Assembly: GCA_035626155.1 (NCBI GenBank)
Contig: DASPOF010000121.1
Location: 1-26,473 of the forward strand
Origin: DASPOF01 sp035626155
GTDB taxonomy: Bacteria > Desulfobacterota > Binatia > Binatales > Binataceae
Length of the DNA: 26,473 nucleotides
Direction: 5' to 3'
Each line of letters opens with the position of its first letter. The stretch's first letter is position 1. Both the position numbers and the translations under genes were made by a program. The notes below the pieces were generated by a model. It made no database searches, had not been told where the DNA came from, and saw only the letters and a list, made by a program, of their open reading frames with translations. This document shows, piece after piece, positions 15,613 through 22,319 of the stretch.

Positions 15613-15963
15613 TCAGCCGTAACGGTAGGTGACGCCAAAGCCACCGCTTGGGTATTCCCAGGAGATATTGCGATACGGGCAGATGATCCGGCAGACGCCG
15701 CACTCGATGCAGCTACTCCAGAAGATCGTCGTATGCCCGTTATCTTCGACCCTGTAGTTCTGGACCGGGCAGCCGACGGTGCATGGCTTGTCCAGGCACT
15801 GCAGGCATACCTTCTGATCGATGATCTTCAGATGGGGACTGCCCTCGTGGACCTTGATTGCGAGCGTGGCGAGCTTGTCGTCGCGGCTTAGCAGCTTGGG
15901 CGGTCCCAGGTAGCCAGCCGGGTCCACCGGCGACTGTCCGCTTCCCTTGGTTTGCTCGTTCAT
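15613..15963 (-). CDS. fixX: FixX-type ferredoxin-like protein
   Basis: A 116-residue ferredoxin with eight cysteines in the FixX pattern: C53, C56, C61, C65 (CLQCLDKPCTVGCPVQNY) and C85, C88, C91, C95 (CIECGVCRIICPY). It ends in WEYPSGGFGVTYRYG, the family's terminal signature. Two [4Fe-4S] clusters are expected. With FixC it corresponds to the Fe-S and flavin parts of electron-transfer-flavoprotein:quinone oxidoreductase and would pass electrons to the quinone pool. ATG at 15963 is taken as the start; a TTG four codons upstream is an alternative. It follows fixC by 37 bases. FixA/FixB (the ETF partner) are not in the window. Confidence 0.9.
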   Translation of the reverse strand: MNEQTKGSGQSPVDPAGYLGPPKLLSRDDKLATLAIKVHEGSPHLKIIDQKVCLQCLDKPCTVGCPVQNYRVEDNGHTTIFWSSCIECGVCRIICPYRNISWEYPSGGFGVTYRYG

Positions 15964-16000
15964 GCCTTTGTCCAATCGGAGCGAATTCGCCCGCGAGTCC

Positions 16001-17326
16001 TCAGATCATTGCCGCTTTCGCAGCGTTCAGGAGATCCATGCCGAAGCTCATCAGACCGAGCTCGGCCAGGGCGTAATCGGCAACCGCGAGTTCGAGCTTG
16101 CGCTTGGGCACCTGCATCCCGTCGGCGGCCGGGATCACAGAGAATAATTTGCGCGCCATCGCGGCAAAATCATACGGGTATTTGCCGAAGAACTGCGGAT
16201 GCTCCTCGGCCATCCGCGTGAGCCCCTGGTATCGCGCGTAGTCCTGCCAGGCGAAGCTCTCGCGGAGCCTGTCCGCGTAGGGTTGCAGCGCTGCCGCCGA
16301 GTAGTCGCCCTTCTTGTGCGCCTCTAGGATCGTCTGCGCTGCGAGGACGCCCGAGGCCATCGCCATGTTCGTGCCCTCGTGGAAGAGCGGGTTTGCGTTG
16401 ACCAGTCCGGCGGCCCCGCCGATCACGAGGATTCCGTCGCCCACAAAACGGGGAAGGTGTTGCGGAGTCATCTCGGGAATCAGGTGGGCGGAATACTCCT
16501 GCGGCGTGGTGCCGCGCAGCAGGCGCCGGATCACGGGATGCATCTTGAACTCGTTCAACAACTCGTGCGGCTGGGCGCCGAGCTTCTTGAGCGAGTCCAC
16601 GGTGACTCCCAGGCCTACGGAAATCGTGTCGCGATTGGTATAGAGAAACCCCGCTCCCATCGCGCCCCGGACCGCATCGCCGCCGATATACTCGTACGCC
16701 GCGCCCTCATCGCCCTCGAGCGAGAAGCGGTCCTCGATGATCGGCCGGGGCAGGGAGACGATTTCCTTGATCCCGAGGATGACCGAGAGCGGCAGCTCGC
16801 CGCGCAGGCCGGCGGATTGCGCGATGAGAGAGTTCGCGCCGTCAGCCGCGACAACGACGTTGGCCTCCACGTCGCCACTCTCGCGGCGCGCGCGCACGCC
16901 CGTCACCCGCCCGTCGCGCGTCAGCACCGAATCGACCACCGTCTGCGTGACGATGATGGCGCCGGCGTCTTCCGCCTTTCGCGCCAGATAGCGGTCGAAG
17001 ACCGCGCGCAGCGCGGTGAACGAGTGATTGTAGTAGGGAGCTTCGAAGCCGAGGAACTTGAAGGACATCGCGAGCTCGTCATCCTTGGCGAGCATCGAGA
17101 ATCTCTTCTCGACGACGTGCCGCTCGACGCATTCCTCCTGCGGGAAGCCCGGAAAGAACGAACTTAAGACGGTGGTGTAAAGCACCCCGCCAAACATCGC
17201 CTTGGAGCCGGGATAATCGCCGCGCTCGAAGACGACTACGTTGAGCCCGCCCTTGGCAAGCAGATAGGCCGCGATCGATGACCCCGGTCCGGCCCCTACA
17301 ATTGCGACGTCAAATCGCTCCGCCAT
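16001..17326 (-). CDS. fixC: FixC-type FAD-dependent quinone oxidoreductase
   Basis: A 441-residue flavoprotein of the FixC/ETF-QO family. It begins FDVAIVGAGPGSSIAAYLLAKGG, an FAD Rossmann motif in which the third glycine of GxGxxG is Ser (GAGPGS). It continues with VVVFERGDYPGSKAMFGG and, around 285-310, GDGILVIGGAAGLVNANPLFHEGTN, matching the second FAD-contact block of the family. The Fe-S domain found in mitochondrial ETF-QO is absent and supplied by the separate fixX gene 37 bases downstream. Electrons presumably come from an ETF or directly from the neighbouring nitroreductase-like flavoproteins. ATG at 17326 has GGGAG 11 bases upstream. Confidence 0.9.
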   Translation of the reverse strand: MAERFDVAIVGAGPGSSIAAYLLAKGGLNVVVFERGDYPGSKAMFGGVLYTTVLSSFFPGFPQEECVERHVVEKRFSMLAKDDELAMSFKFLGFEAPYYNHSFTALRAVFDRYLARKAEDAGAIIVTQTVVDSVLTRDGRVTGVRARRESGDVEANVVVAADGANSLIAQSAGLRGELPLSVILGIKEIVSLPRPIIEDRFSLEGDEGAAYEYIGGDAVRGAMGAGFLYTNRDTISVGLGVTVDSLKKLGAQPHELLNEFKMHPVIRRLLRGTTPQEYSAHLIPEMTPQHLPRFVGDGILVIGGAAGLVNANPLFHEGTNMAMASGVLAAQTILEAHKKGDYSAAALQPYADRLRESFAWQDYARYQGLTRMAEEHPQFFGKYPYDFAAMARKLFSVIPAADGMQVPKRKLELAVADYALAELGLMSFGMDLLNAAKAAMI

Positions 17327-17380
17327 CCGACATCTTTCTCCCGGCCGATCGCCGAGCCCGCGAAATGAAGCCGCGGCCGC

Positions 17381-17740
17381 TCAGAATTGAACTCCCGACT
17401 GTAGCTGGATTCCGTTGTGGATCAGGAAGCTTCGGATCGTGTTGCCGCGCTTGGCGCGGTCGCGCGAGTCCTGCGGCGAGCCGAGCGACTGAAACTCCAT
17501 AATCCTTTCAGCCATCGAGCGGCGGCCCTTGATGCTGATCTTTGTCTCGCGGCCTTCCTTCACGAGCAGACAGGCCCTCACGATCTCATCCGGATCGAGT
17601 CCGGCTATCTCGCAGAATTCACCCAGCAGTTTCAGCCTGGCCGGGTCATCGGTCGGCTCGATTCCGGACTGCTCGCGCAGCCCCTTGAACCAGGTCTGGA
17701 CGGATTCGTGGCTCTCCAGCGGTTTTTGAAGTGCAGTCAT
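17381..17740 (-). CDS. Hypothetical protein, 119 residues
   Basis: I do not recognise it with certainty. It is soluble, with a helical first half (VQTWFKGLREQSGI, then DPARLKLLGEFCEIAGLDPDEIV). The spacing recalls the SAM-like core-binding domain of tyrosine recombinases, but there is no catalytic domain. The second half is basic (KISIKGRRSMAERIMEF, RAKRGNTIRSF). ATG at 17740 is chosen; a GTG at 17797 would add 19 residues of unlikely composition. It sits 54 bases upstream of fixC and 84 downstream of the nitroreductase, so it is probably part of the same operon. Confidence 0.6.
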   Translation of the reverse strand: MTALQKPLESHESVQTWFKGLREQSGIEPTDDPARLKLLGEFCEIAGLDPDEIVRACLLVKEGRETKISIKGRRSMAERIMEFQSLGSPQDSRDRAKRGNTIRSFLIHNGIQLQSGVQF

Positions 17741-17824
17741 CTGCCTAATCGATTCCCGATTGGGCCGCGACGCCGAACGGATCGGCGAGCAAATCACCCC
17801 GCGCGGCCCGATCGCCTTGCGAAT

Positions 17825-18613
17825 TTAATCCGGCAACCCGAACATCCGGGCCAGGGCTTTGACTTCCTCTTTGCGCCACGGCAACGGTGCCGGCGCCTGG
17901 ATCATCTTGGCCGCCTTGAGTTGCTCGACCACCTTTGGGTCCGACTTGAACGGCTTGCCGTACTTGCCCTCGAAGAACTGCTCCTCGAGCGGAGGACGGG
18001 GGCGCTGACCGCCCGCCTCCCATGTTTCCGCCGGATAGCCGACGAGCAGCACCCACAGAGGCATCCAGTTGGGCGGAGGATTTAATACTTTCTTCACCGG
18101 TTCCGCCACGAACGCCGACAGGCAAACGCCGAGGCCCTCATCGACCGCGGCGAGCATCGCCTGGCAGGTTGCGACTCCTGCGTCGGAGGCGGCCCCAGCG
18201 GCCACGCCTGCCTGGCTGGCATTGTCGGCCAATGGCTTCAGGATATTGGGCCACACGAACTCATCGACAAACTTGTGGCTCCATCCGTGCGTGCTGTTCA
18301 ACGCTCCCACATCGACGAGCTTCTTGAGCCGAGCCTGCGCACCCACGTATGCGCCCATGTCCACGTAAACATAGATGTGGACGGGGGCGAGTTCGATGTT
18401 CAGGCCGGAGACCGGCGTCTTGAGCGCATCGAGAGTCTCGCGGTCGAGGTCGTCGCGAAAGACCACTATCGCTTTCATGAAGGTGGCGTTCACGGCGCAC
18501 GAGGCGAGGCGCGCGGCCTCGAGCATGATCTGGATCTTCTCGCGCTCGACCGGGCGCCACGATTGAAAGTATCGGATGGACCGGCGACGACCTATGACTT
18601 CCTTGAATTCCAT
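17825..18613 (-). CDS. Nitroreductase family protein, 262 residues
   Basis: An FMN-dependent nitroreductase-fold protein: EVIGRRRSIRYFQSW at residues 5-19 is the standard FMN phosphate-binding start, followed by IQIMLEAARLASCAVN, a central block GVATCQAMLAAVDEGLGVCLSAF and PLWVLLVGYPAE near 205, all in the usual order. Such proteins reduce nitro groups, quinones, enones or, in anaerobic pathways, ring systems; the substrate here is unknown. ATG at 18613 has AAAGGA 6 bases upstream. It is the first gene of the fixCX-containing unit and is preceded by a 291-base non-coding stretch. Confidence 0.85.
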   Translation of the reverse strand: MEFKEVIGRRRSIRYFQSWRPVEREKIQIMLEAARLASCAVNATFMKAIVVFRDDLDRETLDALKTPVSGLNIELAPVHIYVYVDMGAYVGAQARLKKLVDVGALNSTHGWSHKFVDEFVWPNILKPLADNASQAGVAAGAASDAGVATCQAMLAAVDEGLGVCLSAFVAEPVKKVLNPPPNWMPLWVLLVGYPAETWEAGGQRPRPPLEEQFFEGKYGKPFKSDPKVVEQLKAAKMIQAPAPLPWRKEEVKALARMFGLPD

Positions 18614-18904
18614 TGCTTATCCTTTCTTATCTCCTCCGCATTGCCTCGGACGAACTTCTCCGCGTTCGCATCACGGGAACCCCGGACACGCATCACCCGA
18701 ACTCTTCCTGCTCCGTACGCGCCGCCTTCACCCCGATGCGATTTCCCCCAGCCGCGGGGCGCCGTTCGCGCAACTAACCTCAAACAACTCTTTCACCGGT
18801 CTTGTCAAGAGAAGCGCGGCAGATTTCCGCGGCTTCGTTGCGCGAGCCGGACGGCGAATCCTTATACGGGACTCACGCTGACGGGCGAAAGCGAAGCTCG
18901 ATAA
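18614..18904. other. Non-coding region before the nitroreductase-fixCX unit
   Basis: No convincing gene in these 291 bases. On the minus strand a perfect TTGACA (18803-18808) is present, but the bases at a 17-base spacing (GTTTGA, 18780-18785) are a poor -10. If used, the leader would be about 160 bases long. No clear terminator for the decarboxylase-like gene was found. Confidence 0.5.
18780..18808 (-). promoter_or_regulatory. Weak candidate promoter for the nitroreductase-fixCX unit
   Basis: TTGACA at 18808-18803 matches the -35 consensus exactly. GTTTGA at 18785-18780 is 17 bases away but matches the -10 poorly. It lies upstream of the first gene of the unit on the right strand. Confidence 0.25.
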
Positions 18905-19645
18905 CTACATCCGGTCGATTACGCGCCCTGCGGGCAGAACCATGTCGTACACCGCGTAGGTCGCGCTGAGCACGCGCTTTACCGGAAACCGTCCCCACGG
19001 ATCCAGGATCGAATTCTCGGCGAACGCGACCGAGCCGGTTCCCTCCCACGCCTCGTGCGTCTTGACCTCCGTGGCCGTTTCGATGATCTCGGCGCACAGC
19101 GGCCGCTCGGCATTCGCGTCGGCGGCCGGGATCACGCGCAGGCTGAGGCCGGATCGCGCGGGGCCGCCCGACGGCTGCGCGGGACGTTCGGGGCGCATCA
19201 CTGCGCTCGCGATTCTGATTCCGGCCGGCCTCTCCAGCGTGCCATAGATCATGTCGCGCTCGGACCGAAAACTGATCGACGCGAGTTTCTTCGGAAAGCC
19301 CCAAATTTCGCGACCGGCGAGCATCGGCGGCTCCGTCGTCACCATGATCTGCTGGATATAGCCGTGCGGCTTCCCCTTGTGCTCGACCAGCAGCGAGAGG
19401 ATCGCTTCGTTGTACGGTCCCAGCGTGGACCACGGATATTCATAGAAGGAGAGCACTGCGATTGCCGGTTCGCTCACCGCAAGCGGCGCGGGAATCGCCT
19501 CGAGCGCCGCGTCGGGGTCGGTCTCGAAGGCGATCGCGATCGAGCGCGCGCCCTTATAGAAAAAAGGCGGCGCTTGATACGCGGGCGCATCGACCGGCAT
19601 CGAGTAACCGAACCTGGAAAGAGTCAGACGTCCCCGTTTTGCCAT
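18905..19645 (-). CDS. Acetoacetate decarboxylase family protein
   Basis: A 246-residue protein of the ADC family. The Schiff-base lysine block REIWGFPKK places the catalytic Lys at 119 and the neighbouring Lys that lowers its pKa at 120. GPYNE (76-80) supplies the conserved active-site Glu. All key residues of the Clostridium enzyme that I can locate are present, so decarboxylation or a related Schiff-base reaction is plausible; many family members do not act on acetoacetate. The start at 19645 has GGAGGGG a few bases upstream. It lies 73 bases after the methyltransferase and is the last gene of the oxidoreductase-led run. Confidence 0.85.
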   Translation of the reverse strand: MAKRGRLTLSRFGYSMPVDAPAYQAPPFFYKGARSIAIAFETDPDAALEAIPAPLAVSEPAIAVLSFYEYPWSTLGPYNEAILSLLVEHKGKPHGYIQQIMVTTEPPMLAGREIWGFPKKLASISFRSERDMIYGTLERPAGIRIASAVMRPERPAQPSGGPARSGLSLRVIPAADANAERPLCAEIIETATEVKTHEAWEGTGSVAFAENSILDPWGRFPVKRVLSATYAVYDMVLPAGRVIDRM

Positions 19646-19718
19646 TTTCCCCTCCGTGGCGGCGCCGAAGCTTTGCGAGCTTGGGCGAGGCCGATCAGTT
19701 ATCGAGCCGGCCGGCGGC

Positions 19719-20585
19719 TCATCTTACGCCGACCCTCATTCGATAGCTCCAATACCACGGTACGACCGCATCTCCCAGCGCGCGCCGGGCGGCTTCGCGC
19801 AGCGCGGTGACACCGATCTCATCTTCGCTGACGCCGGCCTTGACCAGCGCCGCGATCTCGCCCTGGCTGAGCGCGAGTCCCACGAGCCGGCCGGCATCGC
19901 CGGACTCGATATGATGGAGCACGATTTCCTTCACGTAGCGGAAGCGCCCGCTCTTCTTCATGCGCTCGAGATGCCCCTCTTTATCCAACTGCTTCAGGTG
20001 AGGATTCAGGCGGCGCTTGCGTTCGATCGCGCGCGCATTATCGATGCACGCCTTGTACGCCTGCTCCGCCTCCCAGTTCAGCGTGGGGGGCCAGTCGCAG
20101 TCGTAAGCGGCGAACACGCCGCCCTCGCGCAGGATGCGGGCGACCTCGGCGAAGGTACCCGCCGGCTCCATCCAGTGGAGCGATTGCGAGCAGGTTACTA
20201 TGTCGGCGTATCGGTCGGGCAGGCCGGTGCGGGTCGAGAGGCCATCGACGAATCGGACGTTGGATGCGCCGATTCCGGCAGCGCGGCGTTCGGCTTGCGC
20301 GCGCATGTCGGCGCTCGGCTCGACGCCGACGGCTTCGGCGGTGCGCTCCGCCCAGATCAGCGTTGAGATTCCGGTCCCGCTGCCGATATCGGCGATCTTG
20401 GGACGCGGCCGGCCGCTCAATTGCACGAGCACGTCGATGATCGCAGAGGGCGGACGCGGCCGATAGCGGTCGTAGAGTTCCGCGAACCCGGTGAACCGCT
20501 CGATGCTCGCCGCAACGCGGACGTCTCCGATGCTCGCGGCGCGCGCCCGAGCGCCGCCCGGAGCCGATCGCTTACGGGTGCGCAT
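19719..20585 (-). CDS. Class I SAM-dependent methyltransferase
   Basis: About 288 residues with a Rossmann-type SAM-binding domain. Motif I reads IADIGSGTGISTLIWA, an acidic residue follows at the end of strand 2 (AVGVEPSADM), and the CSQSLHWM segment is characteristic of the UbiE/trans-aconitate-methyltransferase-like group. The C-terminal part (ERMKKSGRFRYVKEIVLHH) resembles the substrate lid of these enzymes. The target molecule is unknown; quinone, fatty-acid or small-acid methylation are all possible. ATG at 20585 is preferred to a TTG at 20600. It follows the oxidoreductase beta-side gene by 54 bases on the same strand. Confidence 0.82.
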   Translation of the reverse strand: MRTRKRSAPGGARARAASIGDVRVAASIERFTGFAELYDRYRPRPPSAIIDVLVQLSGRPRPKIADIGSGTGISTLIWAERTAEAVGVEPSADMRAQAERRAAGIGASNVRFVDGLSTRTGLPDRYADIVTCSQSLHWMEPAGTFAEVARILREGGVFAAYDCDWPPTLNWEAEQAYKACIDNARAIERKRRLNPHLKQLDKEGHLERMKKSGRFRYVKEIVLHHIESGDAGRLVGLALSQGEIAALVKAGVSEDEIGVTALREAARRALGDAVVPWYWSYRMRVGVR

Positions 20586-20639
20586 CGAGGAAGTCCGCAA
20601 CCTCGCGCCGTTTTCCGCCGCGCCGGCCGGCGGCAGAAA

Positions 20640-22313
20640 TTACGCCTTGCGCGCTCCCGCCAGTTCCTGGAGCAGACGCCAGCTCTCCAGCCGATCCGCT
20701 TCGGCGCGTCGCAACATCTCCGACGGGTTGCCGTCGCGATCGAAATGCTTGGCGAAGCGCGCCTCGGTCCTGGCGAAATCGATGAACGTGAAGGGCTTCT
20801 TGGTTTTCGGGTCGATCGTCCAGTCGGCGGCGATGTTGGGATTGCCCTGGAGGCTTAAGCGCTCGCTCAGCCTGGAACCCTTTCGCGGATCGTGAACGAA
20901 AAGCGGATAGGCGCGGCTTTCGACCGCGAGCCGTGCCTGCGTCACCGAGCATTCTTCGCCCACTCCGTGCTCGGGCTGGCAGGTCGCGTACACGTTGACC
21001 ACTGCGGGACCCGGATACGAGTTCGCTTCCATGATCGAGCGATAGAAGTGATTGATGTTGGCGCACGTGGTCTGCGCGACGAAAACATCGGGATGCATAA
21101 TCGCAAGCAAGCCCAGCTCCTTGCGACGCTCCTGCTTGCCCTCGGTCGCCTTGCCGAACGGCGACATCTTGGAGGGCTGCGCGGTGAAGCTCGCCGTGCT
21201 GGTCTGGCCGCCGGTGTTCGAGTAGACCTGCGTGTCGAGCACGAGCACCTTGATGTCCATGCCCGATGCGAGCATCCGGCTGAGCGAGCCGAACCCGATG
21301 TCGTAAATCGCGCCGTCGCCGCCGATCGCCCAGACCCGCTTCGACTTCCATCCCATCTGGTCCCATCTGAGCCGCATGCCCATCGCGACCGCGGTCGCAT
21401 TCTCGAACAGCGAGTTGGTCCATGGCACCCGGAACGGGTTGTAGGGATAGGTCGAGCCAAAAACCGTGTTGCATCCGGTCGCGGCGACGATCGCGGCGCT
21501 GTCGGGGCCGAGCACAAACCCGGTCGCCGCAAGCATCATACGGATCGCAGTCGCCTCGCCGCATCCGGGGCACGAACCCGCGCCGCCCATGTACAGCATG
21601 CTGCGATCGAGGCTCAGCATCATGTCCGCGAGCACCTTCTCGCGGATGAAATGGGTAGGCGTTTGCGGGAGCCGCGCGAAGAAGTCGAAGGCGCGCTTGA
21701 GGCGCGGGACGTCGTCATTGCCCTTGTGAATCATGTGGAGGGCATTATGCGCGCCGCACGCGGTCACGCATTCGCCGCATCCCTTGCACTTGGTCGGATC
21801 GACGAACAGCCCGAACAGTCCCGGCTTCTCGCCGCGCTTTTTGACCGCATCGTAGTACTTGGTGGTCGACGTCCATTGCTTGCGCAGCCATTCGCGCTCG
21901 CCGGCATCCTCGACCCGCGCGAGCGCCGCGTTCAGCGTGTCCTCGTCGGCGACCCGGGCGAGAATCGCGCTGTCGGGACATTCGGTGACGCACTCCATGC
22001 ATCCGACGCAGGCGCCCTCGACCAGTTCGGGCAATTCGGTGCCGACGTAGGAGAAATCGCGAACCGCGGCCGTCCCGGGTGGGATCAGCGAACGCGCGGT
22101 GCCCGCGTCGGCGGGAAGCTCGCCGGATCCGGAACTGTTCGCGTAGGCGTCGATTATGCGCAGGTTGAAGTCGGCGACGTACTGTGCGGGATTTGCCGCG
22201 AACGGATCCGACTCGGGCCCAAGCGTGAACCCTTGCGCCTTGGCCCCATCCGTTTCGGCGCCGTTGCGCTTCTGGGCGGGGTCGGAAATCAACCTTGTCA
22301 CTTGATCAGCCAT
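20640..22313 (-). CDS. 2-oxoacid:ferredoxin oxidoreductase, ferredoxin plus TPP-binding (delta-beta) subunit
   Basis: A 557-residue protein equal to the C-terminal half of single-chain pyruvate:ferredoxin oxidoreductase. After about 100 residues come two [4Fe-4S] motifs: C102, C105, C108, C112 (CVGCMECVTECP) and C176, C179, C182, C186 (CKGCGECVTACG). Then follows the TPP domain with GSCPGCGE (C248, C251), GGDGAIYDIGFGS and YSNTGGQTS, the Mg-TPP site. It would decarboxylate a 2-oxoacid with CoA to acyl-CoA, reducing ferredoxin. The substrate could be pyruvate or another 2-oxoacid. It starts 6 bases after the alpha-gamma gene, with GGAG inside that gene's end. Confidence 0.93.
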   Translation of the reverse strand: MADQVTRLISDPAQKRNGAETDGAKAQGFTLGPESDPFAANPAQYVADFNLRIIDAYANSSGSGELPADAGTARSLIPPGTAAVRDFSYVGTELPELVEGACVGCMECVTECPDSAILARVADEDTLNAALARVEDAGEREWLRKQWTSTTKYYDAVKKRGEKPGLFGLFVDPTKCKGCGECVTACGAHNALHMIHKGNDDVPRLKRAFDFFARLPQTPTHFIREKVLADMMLSLDRSMLYMGGAGSCPGCGEATAIRMMLAATGFVLGPDSAAIVAATGCNTVFGSTYPYNPFRVPWTNSLFENATAVAMGMRLRWDQMGWKSKRVWAIGGDGAIYDIGFGSLSRMLASGMDIKVLVLDTQVYSNTGGQTSTASFTAQPSKMSPFGKATEGKQERRKELGLLAIMHPDVFVAQTTCANINHFYRSIMEANSYPGPAVVNVYATCQPEHGVGEECSVTQARLAVESRAYPLFVHDPRKGSRLSERLSLQGNPNIAADWTIDPKTKKPFTFIDFARTEARFAKHFDRDGNPSEMLRRAEADRLESWRLLQELAGARKA

Positions 22314-22319
22314 ATCGGT

